Shown: positions 12,922 to 26,066, counted from the stretch's first letter. The stretch is DNA of 42,968 nucleotides from Tetrahymena elliotti 4EA (GCA_000231825.2 JH720295.1:1513653-1556620), one strand, 5' to 3'. Numbers and translations are program-made. The notes: generated by a model from the letters alone, not told the origin.

Positions 12922-13283
12922 TCAATTTAAATACCCAAAAAAATAAAACAAATTACTTTTTTATTTTTTCCATTTATTTAAAATGCATTTTATAAATTCA
13001 ATAAATAAAATAAATATCCATGAAAAGAGAATTTATGGTTTATTTTGAAAAAACCTAGTTTAAATTTATATTCCTATTTAAAGTTAAATGGTGATGAAGA
13101 AATAAAGTTGATTTAAAAAAGAGAAAGATTTATGTAGAAATAAAGAAATATTAAAGATATAATTTAAAAATATCAAAAGTTTAAAATTTATATACAAGTT
13201 TATTAATTAGTTTTAATTGTTTGTTTTATTATTTAACATCTTCAAAATTATTAGTATTTATTTATTTTTATTTATAATAATTA
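12922..13283. other. Intergenic spacer
   Basis: About 360 bp of AT-rich DNA lie between the fragment above and the stop codon of the large coiled-coil gene. I see no coding or structural signal in it. It should include the 3' UTR of the coiled-coil gene. Confidence 0.5.
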
Positions 13284-16200
13284 TCAGTTAAATATTTTTT
13301 AGAAGTCTTTAACAAGATGAATGCATGCTTCATAGTCATCTAGTAGTATTTCACAAATGCCTCTTTAGGCAACATTGAGTTAAAGGAGATAAATTTAGTC
13401 TTTCTTTTATGAATTTTAGTTCATTTTAAGCAATTGCAAGACACTTGAAGGGATGACTAATTTTTCAATAGTTGATATAGGGATTTAGATTTAGAATTGT
13501 TATTAATTAAACAGAAGTTGTTTGTTAATCATGTCAAATTGCATTGAAAATTCGAAAAATCCTATTTTACTTGCATCAGCCCAAGTTTAACAATTTATAT
13601 CAATCTTGAATGATTTAAATCTAATTGTTTCCTATCTAAACAAAATTTTATAATCTTTATAATAGCAGCATTCGCTATTTGAGACATGCTTAACCATTAT
13701 ATTATCTTGATCTATATTAGGATATTATTAATTAGTTTAGTATTAATCTGTAGCTTACGTAGGATAAATAGTATTATTTTAAATGGTTTGGTGTGGGATA
13801 TTACTCTAAGTAAAATTGTTATTGGTTTATTTATCTTTTAAATCTGCAGCTTAATTTAATTTATCTTCTACTTAGTCTTGTACTTCTTCATCTACATCAT
13901 CTTCCATTTGTTAAAATGTTACATCAAGGGAATTAATTAAATTAAGTTAATTAGGGCTTTCTTCATTCAGAATATTTTAGCTTAGGTTTTAGTTTGTGAC
14001 AAACTAGGAAGTACATTATTGTATGAAATTATTATTTGATTGATAACAAGATTCTTAATTAGAAGCTTCTCTGCTGATTTTAGAGTGAGTATCAGATGTA
14101 ATAGAAGAAATTTCTGATTTGCCTCTACTAGTTTATTCTTCTTAAAGATTATATTTAGAATTCAATTAAATGGAATAACTTTCTTGCATCCTGGCAGAAG
14201 GTAAATCGCTATTTTTTTATGAGTTAGAATATGATAAGCTATTAGATGGTATTGATGTGGAGCTGAATTTGTCATATTATTTGATAAAAAGTTATTCTTA
14301 ATATTTATTTTTGTTTTAATTATTATTTTATTAATTCTATGAATAATAAGTTTAAGTTATTTTAAAGCTGTTTTAATTATTAAAAATACTTTAATATTTA
14401 TTTTGATTGCTATCGATATTTTGTTTTTAATTAGAAATATTTTATTAAATATTGGCTTTGTTATTATAATTGCAAGAATCCTTTAATATTTAATCAATAT
14501 TAATAGAGTTCTATAGATCAGCAAATTAAACATTATTTACTTAAATTTAATTTATTTAAGAATTCATCATTAAATGGTTGCTTCTTGTGTTTGATTATTA
14601 AGAATTTCCTATTTGTTTGCTGATAAAAGGATCTTTTTTGTTTAGTGTGGAGTAGTCAAATGCTTTTTTATTTGTTTTAGAATTTGCACACGAAGAACTG
14701 CTTCTATTTGAATAGCTTTTTTACTCATTGCTACTATTTAATGTGTTCAATGGGTTAGATAATTAAATATTTTCTTTGTTTTCTGCATTTGAATAAAACA
14801 ATTATTTAGCTCTGTTTTATTTCTTAACATTTTCTTCATTATTATTTTAACTTTTGAAGATATTGTTGCTCTAAGGTACTTAATGATTTGAAGAAAATTA
14901 ATTATTTCTTTATTGCAATTATGAATTTAAATTCAATTTATTTTCATTATTATAATTTGATGTATTACTTCTCTATCCTTCATTAGAATAATAATTTCTG
15001 CTTTGATTTTATTAATTCTTTTTTGTTAATTCGTTTAGATAATTATTTCTATCAAAATTGCTTTAAATGTTTCTTTCTTCACTTTGATTCAATGTGTTTA
15101 AACCCATCATTTAACTTGTTAAAGGGTTATTATTTGAGACAAAATTGCTTCCTAGAATTTAAGGATTATTAGGAGTTTCATAAAACTTATTATTCTAGTA
15201 TGTCGATGAGTAATTATTTTGATAAGGTTGTTATTGTTTATTTTAATTATTTTTTTCATTAAGCAAAAATGTGTCCTTGATTCCATCAACTTTATTTGTG
15301 TTCAAATCTGATAATTATTTGTTTTAAGCTTAATACTTTTCACAATAAGAAATGCTTTAATCAGATAGATTATTTGAAGAGTAATTCTGGTTGCTTGTAA
15401 AGCTGTTGTTACTGCTATAATATTATTGCTTTGGTTTATACTAATAATCAATAGGATTAACATAATTAGAATTGATATTCATTTATTTATTATTTTAGTT
15501 GTTATCTAATTAATCAATACTTTTAGGTGAAGTGTAACTGTTTTGATTATCATAAGAAGAGAAATCATTAAGATAGTTAGATGATCCAGCAATATTTTTA
15601 TTGTTTACATTATAATTGTTAATGTTATCTATGTTATTATTACTTGTTATATCTATATTATCTATGTTGTTATTACTATTTGCACCAATATTATTATTGC
15701 TAGTAATGTCTATATTGTTGTTACTTGTGATATCTAAGTTATTGTTAGAAATATCTATTCTATTACCTGAAGCGCTAATATTGTTGTTATTGTTATTAGT
15801 GATATCTATGTGATTACTTGTTAGCAATGAAAGGGATGTGATTTAATTTTGTTAAGATTTATTTTATGCAGCTTGTAAATTTTAAAAGTGTTGAGTGAAG
15901 TACAAAGGAGAATTTAGTTATTCATTTGTGCTGTTATTGTTTGGTGGATTTAATTCCTTATTATCTTATATTGAGATTGTTTAATTGTTGTTTAACATTA
16001 AAGATGTGTCATTAAGAGGGAATCTGAAAGTGTTCGGGGAGTTAATTTACAATATATCTTGAGTATTTGAACTGATTGCAGTTGAAAATGTTGAATTATT
16101 TTAGTTCAAGTTAGAATATGAAATAATGTTTGATGAAAATTGATCATTTTTTCTTTTATTTTTTATGTTCTACAAAGGGAAATTCTTAGGAGAAAGAACA

Positions 16201-19200
16201 AACTAAATTTCTTAATCATTATTTGTTATTTAAAGGATATAAGGAAAATCATTTTCTAAAAGATTTTAGATCAGTTAGGACTCCTATTGATTCTCTTTGA
16301 ATATTTCTTCTACCATTCTAAACATTTCTAATGTTTCTGAACGAACCTAAATATCTATTGATATTGTGTCTGCTTTCATCTCTTCATCTAACATTTATTA
16401 ATTATATCTTCTAATCTTTTCCAATTTGCTAATTTCTTCTTTTATCTTCTCAGCTTTTTTTATAATAAGCTCTTTTTTTTATTAGCTATTAATTGTGCTC
16501 TAATTATTTTATTATTATATTAAATTTTTGTTTATTCATAGAAAGAAACTAAAAATTAACAAATTACATCAAATTAATTCATGAAATTAGCATTACTTCT
16601 ACTTAGCATACCATAAAAGTCACTTCTTGTCCTTTTTAAAAACTGTTGCCTGTTTGTGGCAATATAACTAAAAAAATAAATATTTTATTTATTTTTTTTA
16701 TTTAATTTGTAGATAATTTACTCTATTATGTCTTTCTTTGGGAAAATATCTTGCTTCTTGATATTATTGATAATCTGTTCCAGTTCTAATTTCTCCTCAA
16801 TTGTTAATTTAAGCTAAATAAAAGTTAATTTTAAATATACTTATTTAATTAGTTGTCATTATTTACTGTATCAGCTAATTGTTAGGTTTCAGTTCCAAAA
16901 CATTATATCTTAAGGATAGTTGTCCTTATCTGGTATATCAAAGACTCCATTTGTTAAATTTTTGGCTAGTTAAGATTTACTTTCTCTACTATTTTGCAGA
17001 ATGAAAGCTATTTTAATTTTAAGTGAGTCAAAACTAAACTCTATATTTTCTCTTGCTCTTCTTCATTATGAAACCTAACAAATTTTTAAAAGATTAATTA
17101 TTTTATCTATTAATTCATGGGGATATTTAATTTTTTATATTTATTTTCAAATAAACTTGAAATAAATATAGATTAAAAAATAATTTTGTCTTAAATATTG
17201 ACAAAAAAAACAACCCCATTTTATTAAATGATAAATAAACAAAAATTTACTTTTTAAAAGAAGTGAAAAACATGTTTAAGATGTGACTAAGATTGGTAAA
17301 TGTCTTTAAGAATAAAATCAAATCTTTGTTTTGGAAGGGGTCAACTTAATTAATTAGGTTTTCAATTTCTTTTTTAGCAATCTCAATTTTACAATCAAAG
17401 TTCTTTTTTGCATCATTAAGCTGATTTCCAAAGTTTTCAAATGTTAACATAGCATTATAAGCTTGGGAGAGTGTTTTGTTTTATGGATCAAAAGCTTTAT
17501 TGGTATTTTGAATGGAAGAAACAATTAAGTTTTATTATTCAATAGTTCTAAAGTATGCCTCAATTTGCTCAATAACTAGATTTTAAACCTATTAAACAAT
17601 CATAAGAGAAGGTAATTTACATACTCTTAAAGAGTAATATTCATCAACTTCTTTAATAAAAACTTTTTATTTCATCAACTTATAATCAAAGACTGTTAAC
17701 ATTAAATCATAAACCTATTTTCCACCAATAACTAATTAAGACTTTATAAAATCTTCCATAACCTAAACATCCTATCCCTATAATTAATTATTTGAATAAT
17801 TAAAATAAAATACAATTCATAAGAATATTTACAGATCCTATTTAATTAATCTCATCAATTAAATCTAAGAATTTCTCTTTTTGACTATCATATTACACCT
17901 TCAAATGAGCCAAAAGTTTATTTATATTACCAAGCTATCTTTTTTTAATATCTATTTCACTGTTCATTCTGATAATCTTGATATCTTTTTAAATAACTTC
18001 CATATACTTCTTCACATCATACTCAAATGAATCCCATTTTTCCTTTTGTCATTTACAATATTTTATCAAATAAAATTTGAATAATTGAATAAAATTAATA
18101 ATAGTAAAATCATTTAGAATCAATTTATTCATTTATTGGTTGTAAATATTTATATTAAATCTACTAAGATTTGTACTGCTAAAAAAGCTTAAAAATGTTT
18201 ATTCAAATGTTATTATGATTAAAAATACATGCTTAATAATATGTAGGCTTTAATCAAAAATATTCAATTGAGAGTTTGAAAGTATTATTATTTTCTAAAG
18301 GAATTTATTTTTTGAAAATAATAGTAAACTAATTTGGAATTGAATACTAATTTTATTTTAAAATATGTTGATGAAAAGATCTTAATTTGGATAATATATC
18401 TGCTAATTTAATAAGATTTTTAGAGTGAAATAAATTGTTGAAAATAAAAGCTATACACTTGATTTGGGTAAAGTATATGGTTAACTGTAAGTAGATTTGA
18501 ATAAATTTGAAAAAAATGTAAAGTGAATAAATAAATTGATTATTAATATCTGCTAATCAAGTTTTAAAATGTTTTTGAAAATAAAAGTAATAGACTTCAT
18601 TTAGATTAAGAAAAGCAAACTTTAAGTAGATTTAAATAAAAAGAGAATTGATTGATATTTGAAAATGATATAAATTAATATCTGCTAATTTAAAATTTAA
18701 TAGGATTTTTACTGTTAAATAAGGTTTTGAATTAAAAGTTAAAATTGATTAAGAGCAAAATATGATGAGTGAGTTGTTGGTAGATTTGAATGAAGAAATG
18801 AAGGATACTTTCTTTAAAAATGATTTTATATTAAATATAAGATGGGATTAAGGAGAATTTAAATGAGTAGAATTTATGAAGTGGTAAGAAAATAATATAT
18901 CTTTTCATAATTCTAATAGTAAGAAAGTAAGTAAATAAATACATACATAATAATACCTCCTTTCTTATTCTTTTCGAATGAAAAATAATGAGTAAAAACA
19001 TTAAATAAATTACTTGATTCTTAAGAGTTTCAACTTTCTTTTCTAAGGTCTCAATTTCTTTTAATATTTAATCAGCCCTCACTTAACGAGACAAATTGTC
19101 TTCTTGAATCATTTACTTTCTTTGCTTTAAATCGAATACTTTTTAACCTTGTTGTATCAACTTGTCTAAGTAACAGATGTAGCTTAGAACTATCTGGCTT

Positions 19201-19730
19201 CCTTCTTCTCTCAAAGCTCTTTTTTTTTCTTCAATAGACTTTCTAACATTAAAAAGAGCAGGTTTTTCACTCTGAATTAAATTCAAAATTGAATTGCTGC
19301 TTGCTTTAAGTTGAGTTTTGCTTTGATTTATGCTTTTATCTATATTTTCTTATGATAATTTCATTAGTTATAGTTTAGGTGTCATGCTTCTTTTCTTTTA
19401 TGATGTTCTTTCAAACATCAATGAATTATTTTCATTAAAAACGCTCTGATGCTAGCCTTGCTAGTCACTAAGCACCAATGCTATACTAGGAGGAGATTAA
19501 TTGAATCTTTAATTCTAAAATAAAGGAGCAGCCCAAGGAAAAGTAAATGACTGTTCCTTCTCACTTTATCTAGTTATTGTTGAGTGACTTCTTGCATTTG
19601 TTAATGGCCTAGGTGATATTTATGTCATATGCTAGTAGGTATTTTCTTTTTTAAATATGGGCTTGTTAAAGGGATTATTATGTGACAGCATTGTAAATTG
19701 AGGTTATTCAGCTCCTGCTGCTTCTATCAT
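13284..19730 (-). CDS. Large Asn/Gln-rich coiled-coil protein, function unknown
   Basis: I did not recognise the family. I place seven exons: 19730-19014, 18042-17833, 17777-17251, 17155-16867, 16813-16722, 16667-16568 and 16499-13284. They total 1717 codons including TGA, or 1716 residues. The N-terminal ~200 residues are Ser/Thr/Pro/Gln-rich (MIEAAGAEQPQF...). Then come several hundred residues of heptad-like charged helices (REEGSQIVLSYICYLDKLI; KKYMEVIQKDIKIIRMNSE; AKKEIENLINQVDPFQ; LTIEEKLELEQIINNIKKQD; KKAEKIKEEISKLEKIRR). A roughly 750-residue Asn/Gln/Ser-rich region follows, including an imperfect NNNIDITS-type repeat near 15620-15800. The last ~130 residues look globular (YYKDYKILFRQETIRF; CQTWADASKIGFFEFSMQF; FQIQIPISTIEKL; CEILLDDYEACIHLVKDF), and I suspect a PH-like fold without proof. 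The first intron, 971 bp, is much longer than the others. A structural or cytoskeletal scaffold is plausible. An ATG at 17118 once suggested a separate gene, but splicing at 17156-17250 joins the frames. Confidence 0.8.
15600..15830 (-). repeat. Coding low-complexity repeat (Asn-Asn-Asn-Ile-Asp-Ile)
   Basis: Within exon 7 of the coiled-coil gene, a unit encoding SNNNIDIT/NNNID recurs about eight times with variants such as NNNIGAN and NRIDISNNN. At DNA level it alternates ATTATTGTT-type triplets with ATATC-containing spacers. It is a likely replication-slippage tract and probably varies in length between strains. Confidence 0.85.
18399..18800. repeat. Three degenerate tandem repeats inside the long intron
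   Basis: The motif TCTGCTAAT starts at 18399, 18549 and 18681. Each copy is followed in the same order by an AAAATTTTT-like run, GAAAATAAAAG or a variant, an ACTTGATTT-like segment, and AGTAGATTTGAATAAA or a variant (18491, 18616, 18779). The units are about 130-150 bp and clearly diverged. They make up nearly half of the 971-bp intron 18043-19013. Confidence 0.65.
18948..18985 (+). repeat. Dispersed AT-rich repeat, partial copy E (intronic)
   Basis: ATAATACCTCC is followed by TTTCTTATTCTTTT. This matches the first half of copy C (TAATACCCTCC then TTATTCTTTT) and then diverges. It lies in the long intron of the coiled-coil gene, close to the donor site. Confidence 0.35.
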
Positions 19731-22596
19731 GAATTCCAATAATTTATAGAAGAAAAAAAACCTAACAAATTAAATAGAAAAAATATTGTTAAAAAAAATA
19801 GTTATCTGATAAATGAATTAACAATTCAATAAATAAACAAGCAAACAAACAAACTAATTCATTTGTTAATTTACGAATAATTATATGAATCTTTCTTTCT
19901 CTCTTTTATTTGTTTGCTTAATTAATTGAATATTATTACTAATCCTATTCAAAGAAATAAGCTCACATATTTACTATTTTCAAATCAATCAATCAATCAG
20001 TCTAATTTGTTATTCAAGTAATAATCGCTGATCTTTATTTATTTTCTATTTATTGGCACTCATTTTCAAACTGTATTCACTTTTTTATGATCATTATCAA
20101 TTAATTAATTAAAATCTTTCTTAAAATTGTGCAATCAGATTTTAGCTCGTTAACAAAATATTTAGATATTTTGACTAGTAGTACCTGTAAATTTCCTAAC
20201 ATCCTCATATTTTGAAGAAATTTAAATTTTTACCCACATTTCATCGAATCAATTTTTTAAACGGCTATGTATTTAAATCAATCAATTGATCAATTCATTC
20301 TATAATTTATTTATTTTCATTCCTCACTCTAATAAACCATCTCCTTATTAAATATAAATTAGGTTTTCAAATTCAGCTTTAAACGGTTTTTTATCTTAAA
20401 AATCTTAAAATAAATTTAAAAAACTTAAAAAATAAATAAAATTTTTTTATCTTAAAATTATTAATAATGAATTATGTTAGTAATTCTAATTAATTTCTTT
20501 TGTAAATAATTATTAATATTTTTCATTTATTTTAAGCAAATTTGAAAGTTTTATTTTGCCAATAAATAAAATTTAATTCATACATTCTTCTCTAACTAGC
20601 TATTAAAAGCAAGAAAGAAAGAATAAATAAATTCATTTAAATAAAAATGGAATAGAAAATAATTTTCATTTTTACTAAAAAGAATAAAAATGAATCAAAT
20701 GTTAGCATTTATTAAATAATTTTTATAATAAAATATTTTTTTATTGAGGATTTAAAGACAGATAATAAAATTAATAGCATGTTAAATTATGGGTTATGCA
20801 TTATAATTTTTTATTCAAATTAAAAAACAAACCTAGATAATTAGTTATTTATTTTGGCCAAATAAATCAAGCCATCTTAAAAATAAAGAACTAAATATTT
20901 ATCTTTAGATTAAAAATCTTGAAGAAATTATAAAATATCTTAAAAAAAAAGGATATTTATAAAATTAATGAAGAATTTTTTCTTTTTTTGTTTAGAATAT
21001 ATAAATTGATTTTGATAATTTATAAATATTTAGCTACCAAAAATAATATGAGTAAAAAAAATAGGAAGGGTATTAAAATTAATTAATGTAAGAAATACTT
21101 CGAATGAAAAGTTTATTTAATAATTTTAGAGTAAGTGTTTTGGTAGTGAAAGTTATTTTTTGCTACCCTATATATTTGTTTCATTCTAGTATAAACAAGA
21201 CTTTTATTAAATAGAGGATTTAGAAAGCAAATAAATTTTATTTTAAAAATTATTAATAAAATTTGATTTTAAATATAAATTATTTTCTTTTACAGAATCC
21301 ATTCAAAAAAACAGTGATTTTAGACAAAATTAAATTATATCTGAATTTAGTATTTTCATGAATTCTTCTATTATTCAAATGAAAAAAGTTTACATAAGCT
21401 TTAATTAAATTTTATAAGGTAACAGTTGAAATCATAAGTCGTCAATGATAATATCATCACTAATTTTTATTTAATTTATTTATTCATTAAGTAATGTAAT
21501 TGTATATCTGATGATTTTTTCCAATATAAAATAGGCTGATAATCAAATTAGAAAATGAAAGCTAACAATATAATTTATGAATTAATGTTAAGAGATTAAG
21601 TAGAAGGAGAAGGAGAATGTAGAAAGATTAAGAAATAATATAAATTAATTAAAGGAGGATTAATTGATGGATTATGCTTTTTTTATTTTTTCTTATTAAT
21701 TGATAGATGAGTTTATTTATTAAGTAGAAGGAGTATTGATTGACTTTTTGTGTAAATTAAGAGCATGAATTATTAAAAAATTAGACAAAATTTAATAAAA
21801 TTAATATTTTAAGTAAAAGATTACAAAACCAAAAGAAGTAAAGAATTCGTTAGCAAAATTGACTGATTGATCAGCAAAGATTATCAATAAAAGAAATCAA
21901 CTAATGATTTTTAACAAATTCAATCTAAAGTTTACTTATTCATAATTTGAACAGAATTTCCGCAAGTAAGAGTTTGACAGAGTAAATAAATACTGGAATA
22001 AAATGATTTTCTTTGAATACAAACATAATAATTTTTCAATTCATTAGACTTTTCTCAATCAATTTACCAAGTTATTTGATTTATTTGTTAATTTTGTATT
22101 TAAAATCATCAATTTAGCTTTAATGTTAGCTTTAAACATATTATTTAAGGCTTGAGATAAACCAAAGTAGAATTAAAACAAACATTTATTTTTTTGAATG
22201 TATTTAAACAGAGGTATCTTGAACTAAGACTGCTCCTTTTACTGCTGATTTCTAATGATATTTACACATTGATTTAATACAAATACAATTTAATACTTAT
22301 ATGCACTTGCATTTATTACCCAATTAATTGGCTGATTGTCTATAAATTCCCTTAATCTATTTACTATTTAAATCCTTTGACTTAATTAGTAATAGCCTAC
22401 ACATCCCTCTACAAAATGAATGTATTTACTCAAAATGTCTCAAGTAATTAGGTTGTTTTTCATTATCTTATGTATGGTCAGGTAATTTTTACTTTCTACT
22501 TATATTTTTCCTTTCATTTTACATATTTTTATCATTTTTCAATGCATTTACATTTTACTCAAAAATAATAATTATTCAATCAGCCTGCAAAAATTT
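19731..22596. other. Long intergenic region between divergent genes
   Basis: About 2.9 kb separate the start of the coiled-coil gene (-) from the first assigned codon of the HK-like gene (+), so it must hold both promoters. I see simple tracts (AAAC repeats near 19840, ATCA repeats near 19980 and 20275) and an inverted copy of the dispersed repeat near 21040-21100. A 53-codon open frame at 21555-21716 (MKANNIIYEL...) has no support beyond length. An additional 5' exon of the HK-like gene may lie near 22419-22481. I see no tRNA or other RNA gene. Confidence 0.5.
21036..21100 (-). repeat. Dispersed AT-rich repeat, inverted copy D
   Basis: Read on the minus strand it gives TTTTAATACCCTTCC, a run resembling TATTTTTTTACTC, then ATATTATTTTT. 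This has the same element order as copy C (TAATACCCTCC, TTATTCTTTTTTATTC, ATATTAT) with scattered substitutions. Confidence 0.4.
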
Positions 22597-25500
22597 ATGA
22601 AAAAAATAACCAAATGCATTCATGAAAGCCAAGTATCATCAAATTTAAAAGAAAATATTTCTATTTCTTTGTTTAATAAAGTATTTTGGCAGAATTTCAA
22701 ATTCTACTTTTAAATGTCTAGAAAATCTCTTTGTTTTCTTTAGAAAGAGTTTATTTTCAATAAAAATTACTCTTAAAATACTTTCATAAAAAATCAAGGT
22801 GAGCGCTATTGCATTCTATATACTTAAATCTTCTAATTTTATATTGAATTTTTGTGGGGCTGTAGGAGCTGAAGTCATTTACTTTAAAGATTATACTTTG
22901 AGTTTCTTTTTCTCTCGAATACTGACTGTTATTATTTTTTATACTTTCTAAGACTATATTGTATGCAAGAGTGAGAGAATGAGCTTCTACCTCAAACAGA
23001 AAGAAATTGAATGGAGAAGTATAATATCTAAAGTTCTTCCTATGAAAGTATTATTAAACTATTCAAATAAAATTTACTAAAAAATATCATTTTTTAACAG
23101 GTTTTTATATCTGAATTCGATTTTTTAACTTGCAATTTGAAGCTTTATGATTGTTCTAGAGAGGCTCAGCATTATGTTAAAAATAAGAATTCATCCTATC
23201 AATTTATGGATATCTTAAATAAAATTAATTTAGACATGAACAGCTCAATACTTTTCAAGTAAAGTGAGTAGAAAAAAACCAAAAACAATAAAACTAAAAA
23301 AACAAATATAAATGGAAACAAGTAAAAAGAGAAAGAATAACAAAACTACACAGACTAAAAGACATTTTAGCAATTTTCAAGTGATAAAGAAAATAACTTA
23401 ATTGATCTTAAGACTTATTTGCTTCATAGACATATCAGTATTGAAAAAGACTAACAAAAAGAGAGCACAAAATAAGTTAAATTCAACATCTTAAATCCCT
23501 TTCAAAGTAAAAAAAAGACCTAACAAGCAAATGAGCAAGAAGAATACAAAACATAAAATTCATAAAAAAGTTAAAATCAAGATAAAATTGACTCAAACAA
23601 ATAAATAGATGTATAAAATCTATATAAAATGGATTCTTTAACAGGCTACTATTTCGAAGAAGATGAAAAAGCAATTTCTGAAAAGCTCAAGGTAAACTAA
23701 AAATGATTAATATATCTAGTAGATATAAAAGAAAAGATATATTTGAATATAGACCAATAAAATTTATTTTTTTTAATTAATAAAAGATTAAAATTGCTTA
23801 TTATCAATTGTATAAACCACTTCTTGTTGTTTATTTTGAAGATCAGACAATGTAGAACGAATATATTAACATCAAAGAAGAAAAATAAAGATTTGATGTG
23901 TTGTTTATTGAAATTCTTGAAAGTTTTAGAATCTAAATTACAGAAATTCTTAAATAAGGATTAGATTCCAATAAATTTAAATAAACTAAAAACAAACTCT
24001 TAATCTTGTTAAATAATTTATATATCATATTCGATTACTACATGCTCTCTTAAGTCAGAAAAAACGGTATTCTAAATCTGCAAGTTTAATCTCAAGAACT
24101 CAACATTAAAAGAAATACTTTCTCTGTTTAGGATGCTTTTAAAGAAATTAAAGATATTTACAAAGAAACAGTAGCCATTAAAATTCAAGAATCCATCAAA
24201 AATAAAATCATACAAAATGATATAAGAAGACTTAAATGTATTCTTTTTGCTACAATATGTAAATTTCTTTTTCTTTAATTAATCCCACTTTCTAATTTAA
24301 ATCAGGGGCATAATCATTAAAAATTTTTATAAATATTTTAAAGCAAGCATGAGCCGAATGTGTTCAAAATCTTAAATAAGTATTGAAGTTAGTTTCGATC
24401 AAGAAAAGAGGGAGTTGTGGAAAGGAGTAAAGTTTACTATAATCGGTATTAAAGATGCTCAAATAAAAGAAAGCAGTATACTTGATTACTTTTCTTTTGA
24501 TAATTGCTCTTAGTTAAACGATCTGACTCTTTATGTTCTGAATAATGTTACTAAAATTATAGGACCGTTTAATTTTAAAAGTTTTTGTTCTCCATCAGAT
24601 GAAATAGTTTTTGAGTTTACAATTTTTGAAGATATAAAATAAGTGTATAATGAGAGTTAGTAAACTTGCTTTAGTAGTAAAAATAATTAAACTTTGATTT
24701 ATAGTTAGGAAGAAGTCACAAAAACATCAATTGCATCTCCTTGTGATTTGAGACAAAGAGCAGTTTCTAATTCAATAATGTTCAGCTAATTTAGTTAAGA
24801 CCCTCAAAAAATAAATGAAAATAAAATACTTTAAAGTGTCTTAAGTCAAAATTTTCAACTAAAAAATAATTCAAATCATTCTTCTAACTAAAATAATTAA
24901 TAAAATGAAAAATTCGAAAATAAAAGTTAAAGCTAAATTTAATTGTAAAACACTTAATAAAACTTAGAAGCTAGTTACTAAAACAACTCTTAAAAAATCA
25001 ATGATTCTGAATTAAGTGAATATCAAAACTCATTCTAGTCATAATTAACAAAAAGTATTAAAAAATCACCATTAAAGGTAAAATTTATTTGTTTGTTTTA
25101 TTCTTATTTAAAAAATTATTTTAAAATTAAAGAAAATGTAAAGTTTTAATTTGAATGAGGAAATACTTAAAAAGAAGAAAAATTCAATCAATATTGAGCT
25201 TGATATTTAAGCAACTAAAAAATAAAAATAATTGCAAGAAGATTAAAGACAATAAAATGATTAATCTGATATTTTCTAGAACAAAACAAGATTGAGTATT
25301 TTTAGTAAAAATCAGCTTCCTAATCGTGGAATTTCATAATCTTCTAGCAATAAGCCTTTAAATAAATTTGATTATAAATAACATAGCGATTCCTTTATAT
25401 AAAATCCCTTTTTGGAACAAAATTAAACCGATTAACAATACTATCTAAACGATGAAAGCAAATAAGAATACTGCTTGAGTCAAAATTAAATTTTACACAA

Positions 25501-25840
25501 TTCCTCAAAAGATTAAAATGAAAAAACATTCCAGTAATCAAAAATTTAACCTAAAGTTATCTTGGATATAAATTCTTAAGAATCAGATTCAGAAAAATCA
25601 TAAAAACTGGATTAATTTAATTTAGAAGATCCTTAAAAAAATAACTAGAAAAACATGTTTTAGTACTCTTCTGAAACACTTAATGAAGAAGTTAATTAGT
25701 AGGACTTTTAGCATATCAAAAATTTTATCTATTCTTAAAACTTCAAAACTTTTACAGAAAATTAGCTTTTAAATAATATTCATTTTAATTACAACAACAA
25801 TAATGATTTAAGTTAAAAAAATATTTTCGAATTCAGCTGA
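22597..25840 (+). CDS. Degenerate histidine-kinase-like membrane protein 1
   Basis: I place exons at 22597-22798, 22866-23047, 23101-23691, 23787-24258, 24344-25077 and 25133-25840: 963 codons including TGA, or 962 residues. One hydrophobic helix near residues 77-98 (LSFFFSRILTVIIFYTF) is followed by a PAS-like opening (EIEWRSIISKVLPMKVFISEFDF). A Lys/Gln-rich linker and an alpha-helical dimerisation-like region (YKPLLVVYFEDQT; RFDVLFIEILESFRIQ) come next. The ATPase-like core shows NDIRRLKCILFATI where the N box should be, KFTIIGIKDAQIK where DxGxG should be, and LYVLNNVTKIIGPF as the following helix. The catalytic His, N-box Asn and both glycine motifs are absent, so it is probably a pseudokinase. 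The C-terminal 300 residues are Gln/Ser-rich and disordered. Its layout matches the gene at 39412-41635. The start is uncertain: an upstream ATG at 22419 with a GT...AG intron 22482-22583 does not keep this frame. Confidence 0.7.
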
Positions 25841-26066
25841 AGTTGAAATGACTTTTTAAATTAGCAAACAAAACATTCATTTAAACTTAACAAATATATC
25901 TTATTTATTTTTTGTGTTTTTATCTTAATATTTTTAGTTCAATAAAAAATAATATCATTTACTGCAAAACATTCATTTTACCACTCATCTTAGTTTCCCC
26001 AAAATTCATTTTTCTTTTAAAATAATAATTTAAAATATTTCAAAAATAGATTAATTTAGCCCCTTC

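Noticed and set aside
15616..15813. Leu/Ile-rich plus-strand frame resembling a membrane protein
   Set aside because: It is the antisense of the Asn/Ile/Asp repeat in the coiled-coil gene.
17118..17155. Separate gene starting at the ATG complementary to 17116-17118
   Set aside because: An intron at 17156-17250 links the upstream coiled-coil exon in frame (SFKNLFENKYKK...), so 13284-19730 is better explained as one gene.
19800..20000. AAAC and ATCA short tandem tracts as telomeric or chromosome-breakage sequence
   Set aside because: They are not CCCCAA-type telomeric repeats and do not match the 15-base breakage consensus I know. They are ordinary simple repeats.
21555..21716. 53-codon plus-strand frame beginning MKANNIIYELMLRD
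   Set aside because: With only TGA as stop, frames of this length are expected by chance. No family, intron structure or neighbour supports it.
22419..22481. Upstream ATG exon (MNVFTQNVSSNQ...) for the first HK-like gene
   Set aside because: Its obvious donor and acceptor (22482-22583) do not keep the downstream frame, so the in-frame ATG at 22597 was used. cDNA could revive it.
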